A stretch of DNA of 64,000 nt, taken from NCBI RefSeq assembly GCF_036370855.1, contig NC_088111.1, positions 21,239,501-21,303,500 of the forward strand, given 5' to 3'. Position numbers and translations under genes: made by a program. The stretch comes from Dromaius novaehollandiae. Lineage: Eukaryota; Chordata; Aves; Casuariiformes; Dromaiidae. The notes under the pieces are model-generated. The model did no database searches, was not told the DNA's origin, and worked only from the letters and a program-made list of their open reading frames with translations. Below are positions 51,701 to 63,987 of this stretch, in pieces; position 1 is the stretch's first letter, and the number at the start of each line of letters is the position of its first letter.

Positions 51701-53714
51701 GGAGCTCATGGAGGGGTGACCTCTAAGTGCTTCTTGGGCCTGTCCAACCTGATCTGCCATCCCCTGGAGCAGTGGCTACCTTCACACAGACATTAGCCCA
51801 GGGTGCTTTACTTCAGGTGAGGAATGGACCACTTTGTTTCACAGAAAAAACATCAATCTCTAAAGAGATTTCGTTGTCAGCTTTATGCAGCCAAATCTGG
51901 ATCTGTTTTTCAGGTAAAATGTCCAAACCCAGTTATCTAAAAGCCTGACAGCATTTGGATTCCAAGCCTTTAGTTTTCCAGCATTTAGGGTGATCTGGAG
52001 TTTCTGGTTTAGAAAGCTCAAGTTCCCTCTACAGACAGCTTTTGGTGAGGGCCGTTTGCAAATCCAAAGCCAGCCTGTTGTCTCTACCAAACACCAACCC
52101 AGCTATGAAGTGGTTCCATTTCAGTAAGAGCTGCTACCTTTGGAAGAGTGGGCTCTCTGGAATTGCTTTCCCAGCCTTGGAGTGTCCCTCAGGACAGATG
52201 GTGAACTTACTCCCTGCTGTGTGTCAGAGCCACAGCATCTTCACACACACAAACCTACAATTTCTGGAGGTCTGGAAGTCTTCTCCTCTCCTTTGTGCAC
52301 TTGTTCAAGAAGCATCTCTATGTCTCTGACACATCCTGAGCTCCTCTGCTTCCAGCATCCATCCCCCCAACGCAGCTTTCTGCCCCTGAATCTCAATTAG
52401 CCTGAAGACTCTCCAGGGCAACCACAGCATCCTATGAAAAGCACACATGGTGGCAAGTGTTCAAGTAAATGACAGTGGATTGGGGTCATTGTCTTCTGCC
52501 CTCCACCTATGACACACACAACAAGACTCACAGACTCGAGAGATGAGCTCAGGCTGCGACACCTTCCATGCCACTGTCCACAGATGCAAAGGACCTCCAC
52601 AGCAAAAGAACTTCCTCCCACAGCCTTTCCTGCTGCAGCCATTCAGGGGAGAGGTAAGTCCTTGAGAAGAGGTGTAAGACTGTCTCTCCACATTTTATCA
52701 ACAGCCTGCACAAGTTTGTACCTGGGCTCTACACTCCAGTACAGGAGTTTCCTCCTTCTTCCTCCACCTCCATTTCTACTTGCTAATGGAGCTCCAACAG
52801 ACCACAAGCTCCTAGCTGTGAAGTCAGTGGCTTGATGGTAAACAGACCTCCAGAGGTATGAAGACAACAACAGTATCCAAATGAAAATGTGCAGTTGGGT
52901 AGAGGGGAAAATGGCTGTGTGCAAGCCATAAGTGTCAGCAGTGTGGCTGACACTCAAAGATGCTCAGAGGAGAGGGTGCCCAACACTGTCATGGTGAGTG
53001 GAGGTAGAGGAAGAACATTTCAAGGAGGATGGCGTGTGGAACTTGAGAAATGCATATAGCTAAAATAGGAAGGTATGTACCAGCTCTCTCTTATGGTAAA
53101 GTTTGTGAAGTGATAAACTATGATGTACAGGATTCCTGCCTGTCAAAAGGACACTACAATGTTACCTTCCCTGTTCCCAGGGGGCTGGAAAGGTGCTTGA
53201 TGTAGTCACCTTCATGCTGGACATGTTATGCTGCTCCTGAAAATTTTCCAGAACTTCTTCCAGTTTCTATGACCTCTTAGGTTTTTTTCTCTGCAAGTGT
53301 GTTTCTTCTCTTGTTGGCTTGATAGCAGTTCTGACAACCCCAGGATGGTGTCCCACTTTCTGCAGCCACTTGCCCCGGGAGATGCCCTCTCAGATTTTCT
53401 GGGGCTGAGCTGAGCCATCCAACACCTGGCAAAACCCTTGGGGATTGTTGTTTCATTTTCGTAAGCCCCTTCCTACCCATCTCCCAAGCCCATCACCTCC
53501 GATGTTCAGCAGCACACAAACAGTCTGAACAGAGCACCATGAGTCTCTCTGCTCAGTGCTCATTCCCACAGTCCCTCTATCAAGGCACATTACGAAACCT
53601 GTTACACCATTCACTCCCCATAGGACCCACGCTCCCTCTTTTCAGCAAGGAGAAGAAGGTCTGTAAGACTGCAGGATCTCAGCCAGATGACTAAGCTGCT
53701 CTGAGTGCTGTCCC

Positions 53715-54830
53715 TCACAAGGCAATTCTGCCCTGCATCTGCCCATGAAGCATAGGTTCTCTCCTTCCAAGTGGCTGAACAAGCTGCTGGACTCTCTCTA
53801 GTACGTCCATGCTTTTATTGAAGTGAGGAGCCCAAACCTGGACCCAGTTCTCCAGTTGTGGCCTCTCAAGTGCTGAGTAGAGGGGAATGTTCCCTTCCCT
53901 GCACCTGCTGGCTGCACTTCTGCAAAAACAGCCCAGGATGCAGTCGGCTTCCTTCCCTGCAAGGACACACTGCTGCCTCATGTTCAAACTGTTGTGCACT
54001 AGCACCTTCAGTTCCTTTTCTGCAAAGCTGATTTTCAGGCGGTTGGCCCCTAACCTGTCTTGTTGCATGGGGTTAATCCATCCCAGAGGCAAGACTTTGC
54101 ACTTTCTTTGTTGAACTCTGTGGGGTTACTGCCAGCTCTTTCAGGTTCCTCTGAATAGCAGCCTTGCCCTCTAGCACATCCATTGCTGCCCCCAATTTCT
54201 TATCCTTCATGATCTTGCTGAGGGTGCATTCCATCCCAGCTCATTTATAAAGATATTAAACAGTACTGGTCTCAGTATCAGTTCCAATAGTAACAGGCCA
54301 CAAGCTGCACTTTTATTGTTGAGCACAGCCCTCTGAGTCTGACAGTCCAGCCAATTTTCCACCTGCCTTACAGTACACTTGCCCATATGTCTCCAGTTTG
54401 GCTATAAGGGTACCACAAGTGACCATGGCGAAGGCCTTACTAATGTCACAGTAAACAACATCCACTGATCTCGCCTTATCCACACAGCCAGTCACCTCAT
54501 TGTAGAATGCAATCATGTTGGTCAGGCATGACCTGCCACTGGTAAATACATACTGGTTGTTCCTAGTCACCTTCTTGTCATTCATTGGGCTGGAAATGAT
54601 TTTGAGGAGGATTTGCTTCACAGCCCTCCCAGAGACTGAGGTGAGGCTGTCCACCCTGGTCCTCCTCCTTGCCCTTCTTGAGGATGGCTGTGATATTTGC
54701 CTTTTCCCAGTCATGAGGAACTTCCACAACATTTCAAAGGTGATAGAGCGGCCTCACAGTGACATCGTCCAGCTCCCAAACCACGCCAGCATGCATTCTA
54801 TCTGGTCCCATATACTTGTGCAATGAATCA
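53715..54830 (-). mobile_element. CR1 LINE fragment, reverse-transcriptase region, decayed
   Basis: Read on the minus strand, the translation contains CR1 reverse-transcriptase blocks: SLTSVSGRAVKQILL, FTSGRSCLTNMIAFYNEVT, DVVYCDISKAF, then in other frames ECTLSK, LEGKAAIQRNL, AEKELKVLVHNSLNM and LYSALERPQLENWVQVWAP. Several stops and frame changes interrupt it, so it is inactive and fairly old. The 5' end is truncated and the typical 3' tail is missing. Confidence 0.88.
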
Positions 54831-54989
54831 GTATGTTTCTCTAGACCTGGACTTTCCCCGGGAACTCAGACTTTATGGTCATAGGCTGCTAACTCAATCA
54901 TGTGCCTTGGAAATCACTCCTTCCCTGCCTTCTGCATGAGGAGAAGGACTTGGTGCAGGGCCGTTAACTGGACCCATTTCCCCACCTCG

Positions 54990-55562
54990 ATCTCCCTGAT
55001 GCCAACAGGTTGAGGGATGAGATCCTTCCCCTCAGCCCTGGTGAGGCCACATCTGGAGTACTGTGTCCAGTTCTGGGCTCGCCAGTATAAGAGAGGTATG
55101 GAGTTACTGTAGTGAGTCCAGAAAAGGACTACTAAGATGATTAAGGGACTAGAGCATCTATCACATGAGGAAGGGCTGAGAGAGCTGGGACTCTAGCCTG
55201 GAAAAGAAAAGACTGAAGGGGGGATCTTATCAATGTGTCTAAGTATCTGTAGGGAGGATGTAAAGAGGATGGGGCCAGACTCTTTTCAGTGGTGCCCAGT
55301 GACAGGATGAGAGACAATGGGCACAAACTCTAATACAGGAAATTCCAGCTGAACAGAAGGAAAAACTTTGCTGTGAGGGTAACAGAGCACTGGAACACGT
55401 TGCCCAGAGAGGTTGTGGAGTCTCCATCCTTGGAGATATTTGAAAGCTATCTGGACAGGATCCTGAGCAATGTGCTCTAGGTGACCCTGCTTGAGCAGGT
55501 GGATTGGACTAGATGATCTCCAGAGGTCCCTTCCAACCTCAACCAATCTGTGATTCTGTAAT
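54990..55562 (+). mobile_element. CR1 LINE 3' end
   Basis: The plus strand reads the last part of CR1 ORF2 ([14 protein letters not shown] at about 55036) followed by the typical 3' region: GTTGTGGAGTCTCC, GACTAGATGATCTCCAGAGG, CCCTTCCAACCTCAACC and the terminal TGTGATTCTGTA. It is 5' truncated, as most CR1 copies are. It points away from the neighbouring minus-strand CR1 fragment. Confidence 0.92.
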
Positions 55563-56369
55563 ATGGGTCTGAACAGCCTTGTGTCACAGGGTATGTTGTG
55601 TCAGGAGCCACCAGGTCCATGCAAGGACCACTGAGTAATCTGCACATCTCAACTGAGTTTGGGTTTGGGCCAGGCACACCAGGAGAGTTGATCTGCTAGT
55701 ATCACAGAGCTGACCATCTAGGGACTTTCTGTGATGAATTAACATCCCTAGGGGCTTCAGCCTGACAGCGTAGGTGACTGAGCCTCTCCCAGGCAGGACC
55801 CTGTTAGTGACAGCAGCAACTCCCTCGTGGGGGAATGCTAGGGAAGATAGCAGGATGTTGGATCTGGCTGGAAAGGAGCCTTTTTGGAGTCCTCGTGTCT
55901 GGGGTCTCTGCTGGGGTCTGTCCGGAGAGGACGGCTTCAAGCACAGCTCATACTCAACCTGGTTTCCAGCAGGAGGAAGGGAAGGCTCCTGCATCCAAGG
56001 GCCCTAGGCTGGTTTCTTCCTAGCTCTTACAAAACCAGACTGCTGTTCCTGGGATAACATTCCCAGATCTGCCCTGGGGCCGAGTCCATTGTGTAAGCAG
56101 CAGGAGAGAAGTAACTCAAGGCAGGCAGGTCCTCAAGAACAGAAATGGTGGGAGGAGAGCCATGCCCACAGCTATCTCTTCCTGCTATGCACTCCTTCCT
56201 CCAGCAGCCCTGATGGCCTGCCCTAAGGCAGAGGGCCACTCACCTTGGATGTGCCCAGCCCATCATTGGGATCTCTGCTGCACAGCAAAAGAGCTTTCCT
56301 TAATGCAACTCTCAGGACACACCCCCACAATAGCCAACATATTGAGTTCACTACCTCCCTCTTGATGGA

Positions 56370-56460
56370 CCCACCTGTGGGCTGGGAAACTGAGGCAGAG
56401 GAGGGGAGAGCAGCTGACTGAAGATCTCATGGGACACAGCTTGACAAAATGAGCTTGTTC
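56370..56460 (-). mobile_element. MIR-like SINE fragment
   Basis: The minus strand contains CTCTGCCTCAGTTTCCCAGC, a short MIR-core match. Confidence 0.4.
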
Positions 56461-57112
56461 CCTGCCTTCAGGAACAAGCTGCCCCCAATCAAACCACAAA
56501 CAGGATGTACTCTTTCTTTTTGGATGGGAAATTGGCTTTCCCCTTTCTTTGCAGGGCAAACCCATAAAGATCTCTCTCTCCCCTAAATTAGAGGGCAGGT
56601 CTCTTTTTAGCCAAAACTTGGCCAAGGTAAGTCAGTGATTTTTAACTACCATTAGAGAACCAAGTCTGCTTCAATGCTCTTATCATATTAACATGATATA
56701 AAATGCTGCGCTTGCAGCCTCAACATTGGCAAAGTTAAGCCATGCTTTCAAAACAGCCACATGTTCTTCTCTGTGTTGTTAACTTGCTTTGGAAGCTGGA
56801 TTTTGCACAGCCAGGCAGGATCCCTTAGCAAGTGTAAATCTGTGGACCTCAGTGGGTGCCACCATTTTGCGTCAGGGAGGGCATGCACCCGTGACTGTGT
56901 GTGGACTCATCTCTCCCAGGCCTTCTCTGCCTCGTGCTTACCAGCTCCCACATGCTCCCTCTGGGCAGTGATTTTTAGGATCCATGCAGTGAGGGAAAAG
57001 TTTAAATCCCAACAAAGAATTATTTTCCACTGCATGAATCTAACCAGCAACTGAAGAATTGCTGTCTACAAAGGACTGGGTATATTTAAGATAAAAGCTG
57101 ATAAACTAAACT

Positions 57113-57139
57113 GGGGGGCGGGGGGGGGGGGGGGGGGGG
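57113..57139. repeat. Long G run (G6 C G20)
   Basis: Twenty consecutive G follow G6 and a single C. It can form G-quadruplexes, and its length is prone to sequencing error. Confidence 0.95.
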
Positions 57140-57872
57140 ACACAATGCTCCATTTCCTCTGCAGCACATACAGTACAGACCACAGCACTGGTGCTGCCAG
57201 CAAGGGCAGGGTCAGCTGTATTTTGGAGAACGTATCCCATAAAATCCAATTCATTGCAAAATTCATTTCAAAATGCTCCCAATTAGGATCCTCTGCTGCT
57301 TTTCTCTCCCCCATTCACTTGCAACGTAGGTGAGCATGAGGAACTACATCTGCTAGATTAAAAAATGCCCAAAACTATGACTAAAAAAAACAAAACAAGA
57401 CTATGGTTTGCTGCTATTTAAAAGAGCTGTATGAACAGAAAGGAAATTTGCAGATGAGCAGAAATGGTTGTGACTGACTTTATCTAAGGTGTAAGAAAGG
57501 AATCAGCCAAAAACATGACCTCTCTCGGGCATACGATCATGGAGGTTACCCTGACTCTGGTCCAGGAGCAGAGAGGCCTGAAAAATATTGTTCTACTGAA
57601 GAGCAACTAATATTTTTCCTGGGAGATAACACGCTCTGAAAATAACAGCTATTGGTAGAGAACAGGGCAGTGCAAGGGAACACAGTCTTGGAAGAAAACT
57701 TGCCAGCTGGGAATACCCAAGCACATGAAGTGGCACTGCTATTCACAGGCAATTTGCAAGATTTCCCCCAAACATGTACTTTGTCTGAAGCAGGAACATT
57801 TGCGAAGCTGCAGGCCATTTGGTCACCTGGAGGCAGCAGAAGCCTCTTCAGCTTGTTCCTATTTTTTGAGAG

Positions 57873-57910
<38 letters not shown>
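57873..57910. repeat. TA dinucleotide microsatellite
   Basis: This is a nearly pure (AT)n tract of about 38 bp with one C interruption. Confidence 0.95.
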
Positions 57911-57911
<1 letters not shown>

Positions 57912-58209
57912 CAAATGCAGATCAAAGTGACTCCCTTAGTGATGCTGCCTCTGCTCCAGTCAGTCCAACCTGTTCTCTGTTTCCAGTTCCTTCCTCTCTT
58001 ACAGGCCAAAAGACGCGAGAACAGCTTGCCCTGAGTCTCCATCACTGTAACCACCGCTACTGCTCATGCCTCAGTGCCATCACGGGGTGCAGGCTCCAGC
58101 GCAGGGACCAGAGTAAAAGACTTTAACTAGAGGCTGGAGCTAAGACGCCGAACAGGCACATAAGAGAGAAGGCATCACTTAGCCATTAAATAACCCAGTA
58201 AGATCTGTA

Positions 58210-58228
58210 CTGGTCATGTAATGACCAG
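58210..58228. repeat. 8-bp inverted repeat with 3-nt spacer
   Basis: CTGGTCAT, GTA, ATGACCAG form a near-palindrome. It contains TGGTCA/TGACCA half-sites, the everted arrangement of nuclear-receptor-like half-sites. Confidence 0.85.
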
Positions 58229-58326
58229 GAAGAGTAACAATGGCCTGGGGAAAAGCCACCGTGCCTTTACATTCTGGGATGTTATTAGCCGTGGCGTAAA
58301 GGTGGGTAAGGCAGCTCATTAACCTG

Positions 58327-58360
58327 TTCTGTGCTGTGATGCTGTGAGAACAGCACAGAA
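58327..58360. repeat. 11-bp perfect inverted repeat, 12-nt loop
   Basis: TTCTGTGCTGT (58327-58337) is repeated as its exact reverse complement ACAGCACAGAA (58350-58360). Confidence 0.88.
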
Positions 58361-60403
58361 ATGGCCATGAAGCTGCGTTTCTGCGAGTCCCAGAGAATCT
58401 GTGTACCGCCTGTCAGCTCTGGAGTCTACAGGACACCCGCAGCACCGTGGTGAGTGCCGGGCCAGATGATCTGTTGGGAGTCCCGAATGCAACAGCCACA
58501 CTATGGGCCAGGTCTACAGGCTGGGACCGAATCCTTGAGTTGCTCACACAGAAAGTCCATGGAAAGGAGGTGATATTCTGCCTCCCTCCTCTTCAAAACT
58601 GGTACCTACCAAAATGCAGGTTCAGACAGGGTGCTGAAATGTCTGAAAGTTTCCAGGAAAGGGTCAGAAAACCCTGATGGGGAAAGCGGGGGCAACATTC
58701 ATAAACGCTTGCCCTGGAATTTCATGCTGGGAAACCAAAATCTGAGAGATGCCGGCGGACAAACTGCACCATGACAAAAGGCGGGGTGGGGGGGGGGGTG
58801 GCGGAGGCAAGAGAGCAGGTCTGAGATGAAGCAAGAGGCGACCCAGAGCATCCATGCAGAAAGGTACTGCACAAAAAGCCTAAACATCTCCCGTGTCACA
58901 GCCCAGTGGTGTCCCTGGGTTTGCCGCTACTGCAATACACATTTGTGATTTACTGATCTGATTTCATTACCCTTTTTGCAGGGCCCCAAAATGCTCTGAT
59001 TGCTGTGAAATGTTCCTCATTATATCACCTAATGACTTAATTGTCTAAATTAATGTAAACATGCATTGTCTACTATAAAGAAAGAAAGTAGATTTCTAGT
59101 AGATACCATTAACCATTTCAATAACTAACTTCCTGCAACAATTCAGCAGCTCAGTTTACTTTTTGCTTCCACTAAGAAGGATTTAGAGGAAAAAATTACG
59201 GATAATATTAAGCCTGTATTCTAAATTTCATCCTTTCCCTCCTTTTTTTTTTCACAGTTACAATTATTTTTCATGTCTCCAATCTGAAGAAAACCACTCG
59301 CCTTTTTGATTATTCAGGATAAAGTATATGGATATAGAGAGGTAAATATGGTCTTTGGAAAACAGCACATAAAATTAATATATGGCTCTGTACACCCAGG
59401 TTATTTATGATCCCTTGCTTCATTTTTCAGTCTGAAGAAAAGTCAGACCTCTGTAACACACCACACGGTACTGGGGAAATGCTCTGAAATCCTCCACAAA
59501 CTTTCTATTGTAAAAGACTCGCGTGAGCAAATTCCCAGTAAAGGCAATTGGACATGTCATTAGGAAAGCAATCCAAGCAGAAAGGCCCCATATGACCTCC
59601 TTGGTGCCAAACACATTTACTAAAAGGCAGCTAGAATACTTGCAATGGTATCGGCAAGTTGGATCAAAGAGCATCACTTTGAAATGATCTAATCCATGTG
59701 CTGAACGGTTTCTTGTCCTGCAATCCTTCCCATTTCTGCAGTTTGCACAAACCCCTTTTCTAGCTGCAGGGCCGGTGACACCAGGCAGCCCCACCGGCTT
59801 GCTGCTCCCGCGCCCTGTCTCCCTGCTCCAGTCCGCCTGGGTGAATGCACAGCTGCAGCACAGTCGTCCGACAGTCCCAGCTTGGAGTTTCGGGCATCTC
59901 CAGTCTCAATGGGATGGCTTGGCTTTTTTTTGCGAGAGTATAAAATCGATGTGAGGAAGCACCTTTTAACTCCAGGGAAGTTCCCCCCTGCTTCCAGATC
60001 CTCAGCAGGTTTCCGTTCCCCAAGGTCACCCTTTCTCTGACCTGCCATGAAACCCTAGGTCAGGGCAGCTTTCGAGCTTGCTTACGCTCCAAGCTCATTT
60101 CTCCCCCCTGCCCACCTCTTTCAGTCCAGAAACAAATGAAAATGTCAAGACTTACAGCTCGGCTCCGTTCCCACCTTGGTCTTTAGTGTCTCAGCTGGGG
60201 CCCTGCTCTGATCCAGGGCCTGGAAACTGCAGATAGGCTGTGAAAGAGTGGGATAAGGGTATCTTCGCCAGCTGGGACACAGTGTCCCAAAGCCCCATCA
60301 ATGTGGGGGGGCGAGCGACTTCAAAAGCTGCTTCTGAGCATTTACAGGGCTGTTTGTAGAAAACATCAAACTCGGGAACAGAAGCACAAACCCAGGAGTC
60401 ATT

Positions 60404-60428
60404 CCCCCCCCCCCCCCCCCCCCCCCCC
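60404..60428. repeat. Long C run (C25)
   Basis: Twenty-five consecutive C bases. The run creates artefactual proline- or glycine-rich ORFs on both strands. Confidence 0.95.
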
Positions 60429-63400
60429 GCTGTCCCTCCCCACCTCTTGCTTGGTCTCATTTGTACCGATTTGCCCCGCAGGCTTCTTTCTGATTTGCCA
60501 TGTCCCTGGCAGTGTTTCGACCGGGGAGGGGGAGAAGGGAGGCGAGACGGGGGATGGGGTGGGGGGGTGGAAAGCAAGGGATGGGGAGGGTGCTGGGGAG
60601 AGGAATAGGCCAACAGGAGTCTGGCTTGCCAAAAGCAGTTCAGACCTAGAAAAAGCTTTAATGTGCACAGACGGAGCAGGCTGGAAGCAAAACCAGCTGG
60701 GCTGGAGGAGAACGTGCTCAGCAAGAGGCACGGGAGGCTGGTTTGGAGCTGGGTGCGTGCATGTCTTGGGGCTGGCTTGTTATACCAGCCCTCTGCCCCT
60801 GTGGGGGAGGCACAGGAGGGAGCAGAAGGTGAGATGTAAAAATTCCTCTCCTAATGTCAACCTTTCCTATCGACAAGTGACAGGCAGGATGCCAGAGTGG
60901 TTTTCTCCAGCATTAATCATTTACCTGCTTCAGCCGGCCACTCATGCCCTGACATCTCCTGCACCACACTGCCAGCCCAAGAGGTCCCCCTTGCAAGACA
61001 CTTTTGGCTCCCTAGTGCTGGGACGTCCCTGCCATTGTCACCACCCAGGGCCCAGCCTGGAGCTCGTGCCCTGGGGCCTGGGCTACCCATCCTCCAGCAG
61101 GGCTGGCTGTGGGGCAGCGATGCCTTGTGAGAAGAGACCTTCCCTCTTGCCATCAGGGTGCTCCCCCAGCGGGACAGGGGAGACAGGAGGGCTCCGTACC
61201 AAACCGATGTTGCAGAATGTCCTCTGAGGAAAAATTTTCAGCTGAGATGCAACAAGCACACTGGGGCAGAGCTGAGTCAACCATGGAGAGAGAGAAAGAA
61301 GTCCCCTGGGAGGTTATTCTGACCTTACAAGCCCCAGTTCTCTCTGTGCAGGTCCCTTTCTCCTACAGCAATAGAAAGTGAGCCCCACACCACCTAATTT
61401 TGGTGCCTGTTACTCATCTAAAATGGGTTAGGTGGCCAATAAGCTGTGCTAGTGTTTCACAGCGGTGAAACCCAGTTAGGGGGTGCGGAATGATCCCAGG
61501 TTCAGCTCCCCCCTCCCCGCCCCAGCTTGGCCTTTTGCCTGCCCCTGGACCCTTATACTTATAGGGATGCACTGCAGTGCCATCCATCAAACCACAGGGC
61601 AGCGTCACAGCTCCCTGAAGCCCTCCTTATCCCCCAAATGCAACTGGAATTTTTAATATCTGAAATTCCTGAAACTCATATGTGTTTCTTTCCATTTTTG
61701 ACACCTTTTCCTTCAGGCATGCTCTGTTCTTCTCACTCTCTGACCTGGCCGAAAGTGCCTGCGGCAGCTGCATCCTGAAAAGCCCATTGCAGAGAGTTGC
61801 TGGATTGGGCCCAGATGTTTGAGTCAGGCTGGCTCCACTGCCCTAGCCAGCAATGCCACATCTGCTTCCACTTGTCTCGACCAACCCAATGGTGAAGCTC
61901 CACTGTCTAAATCAACACAGGGACTGGAGCAAGCCTTTCTCTGTTTAATACAAGTTGTTCACTGTAAAATCTGGCCCTCCCAAAATTGCCTGATGCTCTG
62001 TCCCTGCTTTTCTCTTCTGGGCTAAGTGAGGTGGTCCTGTGTCCTTTTTCACTCTTGATCTGCAGGGTCCCAGTCAACTGGCCATGCCCTCAGTTGAGCA
62101 TTTTACAGTTGGGCAGGGCTCTTGCCCCATTTTGCAAGAGGTCATCAAGGCTGCCAGTGACAAAACATTTCATCCCATCAGCCATGGGAAAGAGGGGAGC
62201 CAAACCTCATCTCCAGTGCCCCCTCACAGTTCTGTGCTCCCATTCCAGCACTTAGGGGCTCTGGCTTTGCTCCTGCCTGCATGCTCAATGCTGGCCTGCC
62301 TTGCCTGCGCTTGTCCCCAAGCCATCACGGAGATGCAGGCTGGCAAGTTCTGTCTGAGGAGTCAGACCCCTTCCAGGGCATTTTGGAGCCAGCCAGTCCC
62401 CCAATCTGCTGCTGCTTGCAGGGCCACCTGTGTCAGCTTTCCAGACCATCTGGGAGAGGGAATGTCGGGGAGAGCTGGCTGCTGTCCCCCCAGCCGGGTC
62501 ACCGAGCAAAGGGACAACAGGGGGGGCTTGGGGCTGGGAGAATTAGCATGGCTACCTCACTCAACCTGTGTGCTGGGGGATATAGAGGATGCTGACAGCA
62601 CCATATGAGGAAGAGGAGGGTGGATGGAGACAGCCCCTGTGCAGCCCTGCCAGACTTCTCCCATTTGGAGAATGGATCTCCTGGGTCCACCACCATGGGC
62701 TTGCGGGATGCCTGGGATGGGGGTTTCTGCTGTTGTGCTCAGATGGAGACCCTGTCAGTGAACACAGGTCACATCCCTGCTCTGTCCCCCCTTTTCATGG
62801 CCCTCCCTGGATGGCTACACTGACACATTCACTGCAGCTTCTAGATGTCCTATTTTGCATAGGGCATGCATGCATGGGGACCCGAAAGAGGGCTGCAGCT
62901 CCTTCCAGCAGAGCCTCCCTGACGGAGTGTTTTGGAGGCCTAGCACCAGAAGGCACCTTGCACATATGTACACCTAGACGGCACCCATCTGGAAGCTGAG
63001 GAAAACTGGCATCCAGGGCCAAAATATTTCTTAGCTGGTCTCTTTTCAGCCCAGAATTTCCCTGCCACTGTGTAGCCCAAGATCCCTGTTAAGTAAGGGC
63101 TGGGGACACGTGGCCAAGCAGCTTTGCTTTGAGGGAGCATTTCCCAGGCAGGGATGGATTCTCCCTCCGCCTGGGACCATGCCTGTCTGCCAGGCTGTCT
63201 GTGCTTACACCTTGGCCATACTGAGGCCCGTGTGCAGCTCTCATAGAAATCTGGCTTGCTCCCACGAGCAGTTTTTCACTCTTCCACACCTACAATCAGC
63301 TGCTTCTTCTGCTTCAACCGCAGAGGTCAGTAAAAACCAAGCCGGAAAGAGGCACAATATTGAATAGGGCTCCAATACCTTTCCCTACAGCATCCCCTAG

Positions 63401-63981
63401 CTCACCTGGAGCTGGGGAGCAGCCTTAGGTGGTCTCAGAAGCCTGTGCCTAGTTAGAGGAGCTGATGCCCACTCTGATTTACTCTGTAGTGTAGCCTAGT
63501 GGCAGCCATCTTTCCTCCCCTGTTCAGCATTTTGAAAGGCCATGTCTCTCTGCTGCTCAGGGAGCATTCTGAGAGCACCCAGCTTCAGCTCCAACCTTGC
63601 TGTGCACTAGGAGCTGCACAAACCCCAGGGCTGCCTGGCAGCCCTGCTCTCCTGCTTTCTCTCTCTTCCACCCCCTCTGCTGCTCCTGGCTGCGTCCAGC
63701 CCCCGACAGGCAGCCAGCCCAGATCCCACTGTCTGCCCTGGGAAGCCGGCTCCTGTAGCCAGCCCACTGCGGCAGGGTCCTGAGGCTGCCCAACAGCCCC
63801 AGCAGAACCAGTATATTAGCAAGAACTGGCGAGTTAATTCCCAACCGGCAGCCAGAGCACCAGAAACTCCACAGGCATTGCAGAGCAGGGGAATCGCTGT
63901 CCACTGCTCACAGGGGGAAATTGTCCTTTGATAAGATGATAACAGAACCTGCCCTGCACATTTCTACAGGTAGTAGAAAGT

Positions 63982-63987
63982 TTTATT
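63982..63987 (-). terminator. Minus-strand poly(A) signal at right edge, possibly CAPN15
   Basis: AATAAA occurs on the minus strand (context GACAAATAAAACTTTC). In the human locus CAPN15 is the next gene upstream of PRR35 in the same orientation, so its 3' end is expected just to the right. No CAPN15 coding sequence is inside the window. Confidence 0.3.

Noticed and set aside
59420..59794. 124-codon minus-strand ORF with several cysteines
   Set aside because: No recognisable family and no clear splice sites. It is kept only as part of the possible conserved non-coding island.
60301..61227. 308-codon plus-strand ORF, proline-rich
   Set aside because: It is driven by the C25 run, its frame depends on the exact run length, and it shows no domain or splice context. 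The opposite strand also gives long ORFs over the same tract.
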